Positions 54,189-63,518 of a stretch of DNA of 64,000 nucleotides are shown one piece after another (the stretch's first letter is position 1; every line of letters starts with the position of its first letter). The DNA is from CAZBDV01 sp964490765. GTDB lineage: Bacteria; Cloacimonadota; Cloacimonadia; Cloacimonadales; JAJBBL01. A program made the position numbers and the translations under genes. The notes below the pieces were generated by a model. That model was not told the origin of the DNA. It did no database searches and was given only the letters and a program-made list of their open reading frames with translations. The DNA lies in contig CAZBDV010000002.1 of the NCBI GenBank assembly GCA_964490765.1, forward strand, positions 1 to 64,000. The letters are read 5' to 3'.

Positions 54189-57100
54189 TTATTTAAGTAA
54201 TAGCATCTTACGGTACTGGTTCCTCTTATCAGTAGTCATTTTTGTGAAATAGATCCCGCTGGCTACAGGCCTACCGTTATTATCTTCACCGTTCCAGAAT
54301 ACTTCTCCCTCCCCTTCAGCAGCCTGTCCGCTATAGATCTCTTTTACCAGTTGCCCTCTGATATTGTAAACTGCTATGGTCAGGTTTGCCGGTTCTTCAA
54401 GATAGAAGGGGATAGTAGTAGATACGTTAAAGGGGTTCGGATAGTTCTGCTTCAATTCTGTTTCCAGCGGTTCCGGTGATACATAACTGTAACTGGTGAG
54501 AACATTATCACTGTAATTTCCTGTCCTACCTGTGTTACCTCTGTAAACAGACCAGGGTGTATCCAGTCCGGCAGGTAATTTATAATCCAGAATACTGATA
54601 CCCATATTTGTGCCGTATCCTATCTCAAAATCTCCATCTCTATCTATATCAGATAGAAAGAGAGGTGAAGCGGGGGGCAGGTTCATTGGAGCAGGCAACA
54701 TATCAAGTATTATGCCGTTACGGTTCAGGGCATAAATTAAACCGTTACTCGTTGAGAAGATAAGGTCTGGATAACCATCATCATTGATATCAGCTGCCAG
54801 GGGAGGTTGATTAACCGAATCGTCCAGAGTTAAGGGAAACCCGGTGAGCAGTTCACCTGACCGATTAACTATGGAAACCTCTCCGCTATTAGTAACAAAG
54901 GCAATTTCCAGTGCATTGTTGCCGGTAAAATCCGCCGCTATAGTCTCTGAAATAATCCGACTATCCGATTCGATTACCCATTCGATCTTCCCTTCATGGG
55001 TAATCTTATATAGACTGTTAGTCTGAGTGGATACGACAATTGAATTGTCATCCAGAATAATGGGTGAGGTGTTAATAGCAGCGCCGAGATTAATGGGGAA
55101 GCCGTTAATGCTTTCTCCTGTCAGGTCAATGACGTCCAGGTCACCTGTAACATAGCCTATAATGATCTCGGCAGCACCATTTTTGCTTATATCTGCAGCT
55201 GCAAGTTCAACGAGAACATTATTTTCCAGCTGAAGTGGGAAACCGTGAAGAGGTTCTCCACTCGATGTAAGGGCAAACAATCTTCTGTCTATACCAAAAA
55301 CTAAAACTTCTAGTTCTTCGTTGCCGCTTATATCGGCTAAAACTGGTGTATTAATAAACTGGCTTCCTGAATTGTAACTGAAGATCTGTTCACCCTCCAG
55401 GTTAACACCAATAATCAAGCCAGACCGATTGACAAGAACAACGATAAGCTTTCCGTTGTTGAGCAGATCTCCCATAGCAGCGCTCTTGAGCATATTGGTA
55501 TCGAACGAAAGCGAGGGGAGATATTCCTCAGCCCTGTAATTGAGAAAACTGATATTACTCAATGCATTTATTGCTATTATTTGAGCAAGCTGGGATTCAT
55601 GTTCATTGATCAGGGGTGCAGCCTGAACAGGTATTACAGATTCCCACGGCCAGTGCTGCTGACGGAGGGATATCGGTATGGAGAGATCATATTCTTTAAA
55701 AAACTCGTTCTCTTCGTTGCCGGTAGCAACTATCGATATGTTGAAATCATAATCTCCATAAGGTATATCATTAGAAAGAGAGATGATGAATGGTTCAGAA
55801 TTCAGGGTTGTTGAGCCTGCAGAGACAGGGGGATAATTTGCCGTACTTTTGATCAAATTAATTCCGTCATAATTGCCTGTTATCTCTACACTTATGTTGT
55901 CTGCTCCAGCCCAGTTTTCTTGATTATATAGTTCAATGTAGAGATTGACAGTCTCTCCCGGATTGGCTATTCCGTCATTATCACCCATAGAATCGTCATA
56001 TACAACATCTACTGGTTCGAGATAGGGAAAGAGCCCGGTAGCCGAACGGATATAGGCTGATGGGTCTCCAAACAGAATTTGGTTATAGAAAGTCCAGCGC
56101 ATGAAGCCATTTTTCCAGAGATGATGCTGGAAATCGTTTTCTATGGCTTCATTGACGAGTGTTTCTTTTGAATAGTTGAGTGTTTTCCCGACAAATCTGA
56201 TATCCTCTTCGAATAACCCTTTAAAGAAGGTTATATCGAAAAGCTGCGAAGCACCTTCCGTGCTGCCGGGCCAGTACCAGCCGTAACGGGTGTTACCGAT
56301 GAAGGCAAAGAAGGCACCTTCGGCGTTTACCAGTCTCTGACCAATACAATAGGAATCTGGTGTTGTCCAGCTATCGAAAGCAGCAGTGTAGCATCCCTGC
56401 GAGTAAGCCAGACCGAATTCACTGTTTGTCAGATAACTAACACTCGAACCGGTCAACCCAAAGACTGTGCTTTCATTGGAGTGCCCGAGATGATTGAGTA
56501 TACCGAGACCATTATTAATGGATTCTCTTATTGCTGAATTGTTATACGAGCCGTCCTTTTCATAGAACCTGCTAACTCTGTATTGATCTGGTAAAATCGG
56601 GATAATCTCATCCTTGTAGTCTCCACCCCAGGTAATATTATCGAGATTCTGGCCGATCATAATAGCAATATCGTTACTGTATGCAGGTGAAGCGGCATAG
56701 TGGTAATTTTTCTGGAAAAAATTTAGAAAATCGTTTTCACTAACACCTGGAACCCTGCCTATAGCGATTTCAGCGAACCAATCGATACCATCATCAGGGT
56801 CGCCGTATATTCCATTCCCATTTGCGTCCCAGTTGCCATCCAGATTACTATAATAGACATCCGTTGGAATATTATGATCCTCATAAATTGTCCAGAGCCC
56901 ATTTACCAGGCAGTAAAAGCCTCTCACCGGTACTATTGTATCGTCTCCACCGAGTAAGACATACTCGAGAGGTGTTTCTGTCAGTGAATACGTTTCATAG
57001 GCATCGATGATAAAATTTCTGATCTGCTCCTGATCATCGATTCCATCATAAGCAAGATAGATATCTTCAACGAGGAAAAGAGTCGTTGATAGTCCGTTGT

Positions 57101-57821
57101 CATTCTTCCAGTCGATAAAATCTGTAAAATATTCTGAACGTTGGCTATCGGTGATGACAATCATGCTGTGGGAGTCAGATTGATCCGGTAATAGTGAATT
57201 TCTCTGAATATTGATTTTGTTGTAACGATAAACCATTTCGGGGTTCTCTACCAACCTGGCAATTTCTTCCCTGGCAGGCCGGGTGGTCAGGAGCATACGA
57301 TTCTGTTCTTCGGCAAGAGTCCGGTCGTATATAGTTTTTATCTTGAGATGGTATCTGTCAGAAATACGTAAAACTCCACTTTCGGTATTATATTGATAGG
57401 GGTAAAGATTGACAATCAATATTTCATATCCCATTTTTCGTTCCTGGCTATGAACCCTGAATCTTTCAGCTGGATACATGCCCTGCCAGCTAATCTCCTG
57501 CTCTGTCTGAGTTTTTACTTCTTTACTCCAGGATATCGGTGCTTGTGAGGTAGAAATAGGTAGATCCAGGCCTACAATCCTTTTACCTGACTCCTCTATA
57601 CTAACTTCTATATCGACAAATCTCTCTCCCTGAGGGAGCAAAATGCGCAAAGGCTGGTAGGGAAGCATCGGGTCTCCTGGCCTCTGTATCACCGGCAATT
57701 CTGAAACCTGACGATTATCCAGGAATTGAGGGGCAGGTATATCCAGAGTTAACTCGATATCCGGCCATAAAGCTGCAATAAAGGCAGTTATTAACAGACC
57801 AATCAACAATATCTTACGCAT
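54189..57821 (-). CDS. Gingipain-family (C25) cysteine peptidase with propeller and sorting domain
   Basis: A 1210-residue predicted exported protein with signal peptide RKILLIGLLITAFIAALW. Residues 20-205 resemble the C25 propeptide (PVIQRPGDPMLPYQPLRILL). Residues 210-600 are the peptidase: HSMIVITDSQRSEYFTDFI, YVLLGGDDTIVPVRGFY, catalytic His in GILNHLGHSNE (near 447) and Cys in AYSQGCYTAAFDSW (near 476). Ig-like and FG-GAP/PQQ-like propeller repeats follow (780-1110: ADINDDGYPDLIFST, SDIDRDGDFEIGYG). The end is a canonical sorting domain (NYPNPFNVSTTIPFYL to RKMLLLK). It could be a secreted Arg/Lys-type protease, or the PorU-like sortase of a type IX system, which is also C25. GAGGAG precedes the ATG. 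Confidence 0.88.
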   Translation of the reverse strand: MRKILLIGLLITAFIAALWPDIELTLDIPAPQFLDNRQVSELPVIQRPGDPMLPYQPLRILLPQGERFVDIEVSIEESGKRIVGLDLPISTSQAPISWSKEVKTQTEQEISWQGMYPAERFRVHSQERKMGYEILIVNLYPYQYNTESGVLRISDRYHLKIKTIYDRTLAEEQNRMLLTTRPAREEIARLVENPEMVYRYNKINIQRNSLLPDQSDSHSMIVITDSQRSEYFTDFIDWKNDNGLSTTLFLVEDIYLAYDGIDDQEQIRNFIIDAYETYSLTETPLEYVLLGGDDTIVPVRGFYCLVNGLWTIYEDHNIPTDVYYSNLDGNWDANGNGIYGDPDDGIDWFAEIAIGRVPGVSENDFLNFFQKNYHYAASPAYSNDIAIMIGQNLDNITWGGDYKDEIIPILPDQYRVSRFYEKDGSYNNSAIRESINNGLGILNHLGHSNESTVFGLTGSSVSYLTNSEFGLAYSQGCYTAAFDSWTTPDSYCIGQRLVNAEGAFFAFIGNTRYGWYWPGSTEGASQLFDITFFKGLFEEDIRFVGKTLNYSKETLVNEAIENDFQHHLWKNGFMRWTFYNQILFGDPSAYIRSATGLFPYLEPVDVVYDDSMGDNDGIANPGETVNLYIELYNQENWAGADNISVEITGNYDGINLIKSTANYPPVSAGSTTLNSEPFIISLSNDIPYGDYDFNISIVATGNEENEFFKEYDLSIPISLRQQHWPWESVIPVQAAPLINEHESQLAQIIAINALSNISFLNYRAEEYLPSLSFDTNMLKSAAMGDLLNNGKLIVVLVNRSGLIIGVNLEGEQIFSYNSGSQFINTPVLADISGNEELEVLVFGIDRRLFALTSSGEPLHGFPLQLENNVLVELAAADISKNGAAEIIIGYVTGDLDVIDLTGESINGFPINLGAAINTSPIILDDNSIVVSTQTNSLYKITHEGKIEWVIESDSRIISETIAADFTGNNALEIAFVTNSGEVSIVNRSGELLTGFPLTLDDSVNQPPLAADINDDGYPDLIFSTSNGLIYALNRNGIILDMLPAPMNLPPASPLFLSDIDRDGDFEIGYGTNMGISILDYKLPAGLDTPWSVYRGNTGRTGNYSDNVLTSYSYVSPEPLETELKQNYPNPFNVSTTIPFYLEEPANLTIAVYNIRGQLVKEIYSGQAAEGEGEVFWNGEDNNGRPVASGIYFTKMTTDKRNQYRKMLLLK

Positions 57822-58160
57822 TCAAAGCTCCTCAAGATTATAATTATCAATCTCTTTAGATGACAGTATGACGATTGTTAGTCAAGAACTTTTGTTTTTC
57901 CAATCTTAATTCCAGTAATGAAGCGGGCAGTAGTTTTCTGGATATCTCTATCTGAATAGTATTATAAATGATATCAAGAATCAGACTTCACTCTTTTGCG
58001 ATATAGTTGATTATCAATGGGTAACTATATAGTCGGCAACCAACCGACTGTATGGGCTCTCATTAATTTGCCTGGCGTGACTAAAAATTGTGTAGAGAAG
58101 CGTTATTACCCTATTGACAAAAGCCAATAGTTAATTATCTTTTCTCTAAGAGGAATAGAT
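57822..58160. other. 339-base divergent intergenic region
   Basis: The region separates the C25 gene (minus) from the HD protein gene (plus). A perfect TTGACA at 58114-58119 precedes a weak TTATCT (58135-58140; 15-base spacer) before the HD gene. On the minus strand a TTGACT lies near 57887, without a clear -10. I see no gene or strong repeat. Confidence 0.5.
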
Positions 58161-58964
58161 ATGAAAAAATCGCGAAAACAGATATCTCTGGAAAAGAAGA
58201 TAATGGAGCATGTCGAGGGGAAGTCAGCGACTGCAGCAGAAATGATATTCCATGACAATGAAGTTCAGGCTTTGCATGACTATGCCAATATAGTATCAAT
58301 TAAGCGGTTAGGTTTTAACGACCACGGACCTGTCCATATGCGTAAAGCAGCACTAAATGCCATTGTTATGCTGGATCTTTTAACGAGAGCAAAAATCAAG
58401 TTGAATCTGGAAAAAGAGGGTTTAGGAACAGCTGAGGACAGTAAAGTTGCAGTACTTCTGGCCTCTTTACTGCATGATGTTGGTATGACGGTCTCCCGTG
58501 ATAAACATGAGTTTATCAGCATAACCCTGGCTTTACCTATAATAGAGAAAGTACTGCAGAAGATATACGATAAGGATTTGAACAGGAGGGTGATTATCAG
58601 GTCGATAGTGACAGAGGGTATTTTCGGTCATATGGCGACGCAGACAATCAATACTCTGGAAGCCGGTCTGGTTTTGATTGGAGACGGTTGTGATATGGAA
58701 AACGGTCGGGCCAGAATACCACAGCTTCTCTCTGACAGACCGAAGGTGGGAGATATTCATAAGTACTCATCAATGGCGATTCAGAAGGTTTCTTTTTCTG
58801 CGGGAAAAAACAGACCGATCAAGATTCAGATAGATATGAACCAATCAGTAGGGTTCTTTCAGGTAGAAGAGGTACTCTTCCCCAAAATACTCTCAAGTCC
58901 GGTAAAGAGATATATTGAACTCTATGCAGGTATAACAGGGAAAGAGTTACTCAGATATCTATAA
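58161..58964 (+). CDS. HD domain metal-dependent phosphohydrolase
   Basis: A 267-residue cytosolic protein. The HD superfamily metal ligands can be traced: first His in DHGPVHMRKAALNAIVML (H55 or H59), the HD pair H105-D106 in ASLLHDVGMT, and a later acidic set around GDGCDMENGRARIP. The C-terminal 60 residues are an alpha-beta domain (KVSFSAGKNRPIKIQIDMNQ). HD proteins of this arrangement are frequent in archaea and some anaerobic bacteria as unassigned nucleotide or phosphate-ester hydrolases; the substrate is unknown. GAGGA precedes the ATG. Its last six bases overlap the convergent HhH/barrel gene. Confidence 0.85.
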   Translation: MKKSRKQISLEKKIMEHVEGKSATAAEMIFHDNEVQALHDYANIVSIKRLGFNDHGPVHMRKAALNAIVMLDLLTRAKIKLNLEKEGLGTAEDSKVAVLLASLLHDVGMTVSRDKHEFISITLALPIIEKVLQKIYDKDLNRRVIIRSIVTEGIFGHMATQTINTLEAGLVLIGDGCDMENGRARIPQLLSDRPKVGDIHKYSSMAIQKVSFSAGKNRPIKIQIDMNQSVGFFQVEEVLFPKILSSPVKRYIELYAGITGKELLRYL

Positions 58965-60791
58965 TCGACATATAACCTGTGTTATCAGATTCTTGTTCTT
59001 TCCGGAAAAGAAATATCCGAGTTTACCCTGAACCTTTATACTATCAGACATATTAACCTTTATAACAATAAAAGAATAGATATCATCTCCAGACAAGGGC
59101 CTGCTTTCCCACATACCATCAAGGCTTCTCTCGTAGATGTAATGAGATATATCGGAGCGGTAGATATTGATCTGATAGATCAGGTTGATATTTCTATACC
59201 GCCAGCTGATGTTCTCGAACACTAAAACACCCTTCTTAAAATCTTTCACTTCCGGTATATATCGGGTGATATACTCTATTCCACATCTCTGGCTGAATTC
59301 TGATCGTATATCATGTTTCCAATCCAGAGAGGTTACCGTTTTATGCTCATCTCTAATTTTGGGCAGGTCATTCAATACCCGGTATTTTTCATAATTCTTA
59401 TGCTGGAATTTCAGGCGGAAAGTATCTAAATGTCGTTTATGGATCAGCTGGAGATACTCTTCGGTCCTGGTAGTTGGCATTTTTTCAAAATGACGGGTTG
59501 CTGGATGTCTCCAGAGATCGAAATAACAATTAAGAGTCCAGGAAGGTGAAGGTCTGATTCGTAGACCGTAATATATTCCCTCTTCATTGTCGAAATTGGT
59601 TTGTGCTGAAAAAGGATTTCCGTGCCAGGTGGGTATAGACTTCTCATATAAACGATACAACAGGAGTTGCTGAAACAGTCCTCTACCCAGCCTGATTCCA
59701 CTCACTAATCCCTGTTTGTTGCCGATCTGCGCATATTCAGCGAAAAGATCGAACTCATCTGACCGGTGAAATAGAAAAGTGCCGAACGTTCTATAACTGC
59801 TGAGATAGTCCGGATTAACGAAATCACGGTCGAAACGGTTGTGAGAATAGTAAAATCCCCAGGAGCTGATATTGTATCGCATTCTGACAGCTATTCCATC
59901 GATTTTCTCTCTTGTCGAGTTATGCCAGTCATTGTTAGTAGTTCCATAAGGGTAGAATGTAGAGATTCCTGTCTCAGTCAAAGATGCATTGAGGCTGGTG
60001 CTGGAATAAAAGGGGATAACATCAACCGGTCCGATCTCAAGATGCATTGCGATACCTTCAAGTGACCAGAGTTTGTATGGGTTACTGTGTGGTCTCAGTG
60101 GTGAGTAGTTTTTCACGGGGTGTGTCGTGGTAGCAGAACTCTTTGAAAATCCTCCAGCAGGGGCATAGGCTATACCCTGTCCGAGAGAGAGTCTGTATTT
60201 GCCCAGGACCAAATTCCTGAGGAGTTTGTTGCTCTGGTGAGAAAAATAATAGGAATAGTTTCTGGTGGGATCCAGCTGGCCATAGTTACTAAGAGAGACG
60301 AACCCGAGTTGTTTATTGGGGTTCCGGATTTCACACTTACGATAATAACGGCTTGAGAACTGATCTTCCAGCATTCGATAATAGTATCGTTCTGTATGGT
60401 GATATGACAGAGGGAGTGGAGATCGAAATGAGAAATACGACAGGATTCTTTTGATCTTATCTTCTGATAAGCCGCTCTTTTGGAGTGTCTCAATATCAAA
60501 TTCTCCTTCTTCATTTCTTAAGCGAAGAATTTTTTCGATATCCTCTCTGACGAGTCCTGGTATCTGTAACAACTCCTGTAGCGACATATTTTGTATATAT
60601 AGCGGGAATAATACTCCTTCTCCGCTTTCCAGCCCCAAATCCTCCTGCCAGCTCTCTTCATCAATCAGCCATTCTGGTTCAGTCTCATCCCCTAACAGCT
60701 CTTCTGTTAGGCAAAAGAAAGAGAGAACATGCATTGTAATTATCAGGTAAGAGAGATAAGTGACTGACTCTCTGGAGATTTTAGAATCCAT
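58959..60791 (-). CDS. Helix-hairpin-helix protein with predicted outer-membrane barrel
   Basis: A 610-residue exported protein. A signal-like segment lies at 11-28 (TYLSYLIITMHVLSFFC). Residues 66-120 are a ComEA/GspK-like double HhH unit (SLQELLQIPGLVREDIEKIL and FDIETLQKSGLSEDKIKRIL). Residues 140-610 are rich in alternating aromatic strands (KYRLSLGQGIAYAPAGG, YNISSWGFYYSHNRFD, GIRLGRGLFQQLLLYRLY) ending VKLGYFFSGK-type repeats and IQVICRL, which looks like a large outer-membrane barrel. Such HhH-barrel proteins are known from Bacteroidota-like genomes but lack an assigned role; DNA uptake is a guess. It overlaps the upstream barrel gene by 11 bases. Confidence 0.8.
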   Translation of the reverse strand: MDSKISRESVTYLSYLIITMHVLSFFCLTEELLGDETEPEWLIDEESWQEDLGLESGEGVLFPLYIQNMSLQELLQIPGLVREDIEKILRLRNEEGEFDIETLQKSGLSEDKIKRILSYFSFRSPLPLSYHHTERYYYRMLEDQFSSRYYRKCEIRNPNKQLGFVSLSNYGQLDPTRNYSYYFSHQSNKLLRNLVLGKYRLSLGQGIAYAPAGGFSKSSATTTHPVKNYSPLRPHSNPYKLWSLEGIAMHLEIGPVDVIPFYSSTSLNASLTETGISTFYPYGTTNNDWHNSTREKIDGIAVRMRYNISSWGFYYSHNRFDRDFVNPDYLSSYRTFGTFLFHRSDEFDLFAEYAQIGNKQGLVSGIRLGRGLFQQLLLYRLYEKSIPTWHGNPFSAQTNFDNEEGIYYGLRIRPSPSWTLNCYFDLWRHPATRHFEKMPTTRTEEYLQLIHKRHLDTFRLKFQHKNYEKYRVLNDLPKIRDEHKTVTSLDWKHDIRSEFSQRCGIEYITRYIPEVKDFKKGVLVFENISWRYRNINLIYQINIYRSDISHYIYERSLDGMWESRPLSGDDIYSFIVIKVNMSDSIKVQGKLGYFFSGKNKNLITQVICRL

Positions 60792-61563
60792 AAGTGACCG
60801 ATAAAAAATGAGTGGAGTTCAGAATCCTGTGAGTCAATATACTATAGGTGATTTTCAGGGACTCGGGTAATAGTATAATACCAGCTCCGAACCTTTCGGG
60901 ATCGTACTGATAACTGCTGACCAGTGCAAGGTAAGGATGGAATCGATAATAACTACAAATTTTCAGGGAGAAGTCATAATCCCTTTCCTTCTCTATTCCG
61001 AACGAGAGAGAAGTGTTCTCTGAAAAGTCATAATTCGTCTCCCAGATGAAAACAACTGGAAGGAGATATCCCTGAAATCTTGTTCTGGAAAGATTTCTGA
61101 TAGTGAAACCACTCTTCAGGTTTTCGTAATTAAGGATGAAGCCAGTATCCATTACCGGTACAAATGAAGAAGTATACAGAGGAACACTGCTATACAATAC
61201 CCTGCAGGAACTACCAATACTGATAGATTCAAGTTGATAACTGAGTGAAATGTTCAGAGTAGATTCTCTGTAGAAGGGATGAGAGAGGTGACAACCTCCC
61301 AAATAGAATCCCCAATTCTTCTTCTGGATAGCTGCATGAAAGGTGTAGAGCGGGAGGTCGGATAAACCAAAGAGATGGGTTACACCTGTTTCCAGACCCT
61401 GACTTAGATAGGCCGGATTAAGGCTGGTCCCGGAAGGTGATTCTGTAAATAGAATCAGGCCAGATGAGGCATTCTGCAATGCAGAGGTGTTAAGAGCCAG
61501 ATCGATTCCATGCCCCTTATTACCACAAATCAATAAAAGTAATAATAAAATCCCCGTCCTCAT
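60781..61563 (-). CDS. PorV/FadL-like outer-membrane beta-barrel protein
   Basis: A 260-residue predicted barrel with signal peptide MRTGILLLLLLICGNKGHG. The N-terminal region NASSGLILFTESPSGTSLNPA is typical of the PorV/UPF0164/FadL-like family, and successive aromatic strands follow to the terminal HFLSVTYGF. In type IX systems PorV carries cargo from the pore to the attachment complex, and PorQ is a relative. The short length (PorV is usually near 390 residues) makes exact assignment unsafe. No ribosome site is visible; a promoter places the transcript start at or next to the ATG, suggesting a leaderless message. It is coupled to the HhH barrel gene. Confidence 0.75.
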   Translation of the reverse strand: MRTGILLLLLLICGNKGHGIDLALNTSALQNASSGLILFTESPSGTSLNPAYLSQGLETGVTHLFGLSDLPLYTFHAAIQKKNWGFYLGGCHLSHPFYRESTLNISLSYQLESISIGSSCRVLYSSVPLYTSSFVPVMDTGFILNYENLKSGFTIRNLSRTRFQGYLLPVVFIWETNYDFSENTSLSFGIEKERDYDFSLKICSYYRFHPYLALVSSYQYDPERFGAGIILLPESLKITYSILTHRILNSTHFLSVTYGF

Positions 61564-61569
61564 ATAAAT

Positions 61570-61598
61570 ATAAAAGAAAAAATATGTTCCAGTGTCAA
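61570..61598 (-). promoter_or_regulatory. Promoter of the PorV-like gene, possibly leaderless
   Basis: On the minus strand a perfect TTGACA (61598-61593) is followed by overlapping -10 candidates TTTTAT (61575-61570), TTTATA and TTATAT at spacers 17, 18 and 19. The predicted start is within a few bases of the ATG at 61563, and no ribosome site exists between. Confidence 0.45.
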
Positions 61599-61718
61599 GC
61601 AGAAAGATACTTTAATACATAATATTGGCAGAATCGTTTAATAAAAGAGGTTAATCTATCTATGAAAGGTAATATTTCGAGCTCGTCGCGATGAGATAAA
61701 ACTCTTTAGACGTCTTGT

Positions 61719-62840
61719 TTATTCGGATTTCAACTCTTTCAGGAGGCTCTCTTCGGATTCTGTGTCAAAATAGTGCCCTCTCGCCATATCGAATGTGATC
61801 TTGATCGTTTTACCCATTTCCGGCATCTCTTTCGGATCGAAGCGAGCGGTCATCTTGTCTTCGTCAATATTCAGAATCACATGAAACTCATTTCCCATCG
61901 GCTCAACAATTTCACAGACCGCTTCCAGGTCCTGAGGTGATTCTGCCATACTGTTGAATCGGGCATCATATATATCTTCCGGCCTGATACCGAAGACGAT
62001 CTCTTTGTTTTCATAATCCTGCAAACTCTTTTCATGATCTTTGTATACTTGCACCTGGAATTTTTTTGTAGAGAAGTATAGTTTTCCGTTCTCTTGTGTC
62101 AATTTACCTTTGAATTGATTCATAGCCGGACTACCTATGAATCCAGCGACAAAGAGGTTATTCGGGTTATTATAAACAGAAAGGGGCTTATCAATCTGAT
62201 GGACTATCCCCTCTTTAATAATTACTATTCTGTCTGCCATAGTCATCGCTTCTACCTGGTCATGGGTAACGTAGATCATTGTGGTTTCCAGCTCTTTATG
62301 GAGTTTTATGATCTCTGCCCGCATTTGAACTCTGAGTTTGGCATCAAGATTGGAGAGGGGTTCATCAAAGAGAAATACTTGAGGTTTACGAACAATAGCC
62401 CGGCCAAGAGCTACACGCTGTCTCTGGCCGCCTGAAAGCTCTTTAGGTTTTCGTTTGAGAAGTTTATCAATATCGAGTAACCTGGCTGCCTCTTTTACCT
62501 CTCTGTCTATGACAGATTTCTTTGTCTTTCTCAATTTGAGAGCGAAGGCCATATTATCAAAGACAGTCATATGAGGATAGAGGGCATAATTCTGAAAAAC
62601 CATGGCAATATCCCGATTTTTGGGGAGGACGTCATTTACCAGTTTCTCACCGATATAGATTTCACCGGAAGTTATTGTTTCCAGGCCGGCAATCATCCTT
62701 AAAGCTGTAGTTTTACCGCAGCCAGAAGGGCCAACGAGAATCACAAATTCTTTATCAGCGATATCAATGTTCATGTCGATAACTGCTTTCACGCCGTTAT
62801 CGTAAGTCTTATTAAGATCTTTGAGCTTTACCTGTGCCAT
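61719..62840 (-). CDS. Sugar-type ABC transporter ATP-binding protein (MalK/UgpC family)
   Basis: A 373-residue ATPase subunit. Walker A GPSGCGKTT at 37-45, signature LSGGQRQ at 135-141, Walker B FLFDEP at 157-161 with NLDAKLR, and the switch His in MIYVTHDQVEAMTMADRI. Residues 235-370 are the TOBE regulatory domain (FGIRPEDIYDARF, DKMTARFDPKEMPEMGK). This is the shared ATPase of carbohydrate uptake (CUT1) importers and often serves several permeases; no permease or binding protein gene is adjacent. No strong ribosome site is seen. A TTGACA lies at 62898-62893 on the minus strand without a clear -10. Confidence 0.93.
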   Translation of the reverse strand: MAQVKLKDLNKTYDNGVKAVIDMNIDIADKEFVILVGPSGCGKTTALRMIAGLETITSGEIYIGEKLVNDVLPKNRDIAMVFQNYALYPHMTVFDNMAFALKLRKTKKSVIDREVKEAARLLDIDKLLKRKPKELSGGQRQRVALGRAIVRKPQVFLFDEPLSNLDAKLRVQMRAEIIKLHKELETTMIYVTHDQVEAMTMADRIVIIKEGIVHQIDKPLSVYNNPNNLFVAGFIGSPAMNQFKGKLTQENGKLYFSTKKFQVQVYKDHEKSLQDYENKEIVFGIRPEDIYDARFNSMAESPQDLEAVCEIVEPMGNEFHVILNIDEDKMTARFDPKEMPEMGKTIKITFDMARGHYFDTESEESLLKELKSE

Positions 62841-62929
62841 TGCTTTTCATACCTTTATTTTTTGAACGAAACAAAGTGTGACTAATCCTCTCTGTCAAGA
62901 AATAACTGCTTGTCTAATATTACAGGAGA

Positions 62930-63505
62930 TTATTTTCTCAACTTCTTTTCGATTATACAGACTCCAGCGGGATTAAAATCAGTTTTGATTACTTTCCAGC
63001 CGGGACTCAAAGCTGCATACACTATAAGTGTAAATATGCGAGCCTGATGACTGATTATCAATATATCATCCTTTACCTTCTTGACCCTGTGAATGATCTG
63101 TCTAGCCTGGAAATAATAGCGAAAAATGCTTAGAGTATAAAGGGACTTTACAACACAGAGATATACCCAGTACCGTATTTTGATCTTTAGCTTTCGTGGC
63201 ATGCGGGGTGGCGAGATATAGATCTCTGTCAGTTGAGGAAGTGCCTTGGAGAGAGTCATATTGTCAGGATGTGTCAGAAAGGCTCTGGCAGTCTGTTTTG
63301 TACGTCGCAGCGGGCTATAGAATATGTAGGTATACATATTCTTCAAAGCGTTCACCTGTTTTTGTATCTCCTGCTCTCCTAACGGAGTGAGGGTAGACTT
63401 CTTCCATTCCTCCAGAATTTCCATGAACTCTTCATAATTGACCTTTCTCTGGTAGTCTTCCAGAAGATGGGAGGCAGTTCCGTGTCTGATTATATACACT
63501 CTCAT
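62930..63505 (-). CDS. Histidine phosphatase (phosphoglycerate mutase-like) family protein
   Basis: A 191-residue protein from the ATG at 63505. The catalytic RHG motif is at residues 7-9 (MRVYIIRHGTASH), which is where the family normally starts; the frame extends 25 codons upstream into the preceding gene. Other landmarks: TPLGEQEIQKQVNAL, FYSPLRRTKQTA and the second His in ILIISHQARIF. Members remove phosphate from small molecules or proteins (SixA, CobC and others); the substrate here is unknown. A charged helical insert lies at about residues 20-40. It begins 13 bases after the upstream gene's stop, so the two are co-transcribed. Confidence 0.85.
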   Translation of the reverse strand: MRVYIIRHGTASHLLEDYQRKVNYEEFMEILEEWKKSTLTPLGEQEIQKQVNALKNMYTYIFYSPLRRTKQTARAFLTHPDNMTLSKALPQLTEIYISPPRMPRKLKIKIRYWVYLCVVKSLYTLSIFRYYFQARQIIHRVKKVKDDILIISHQARIFTLIVYAALSPGWKVIKTDFNPAGVCIIEKKLRK

Positions 63506-63518
63506 ATATATATATAAC

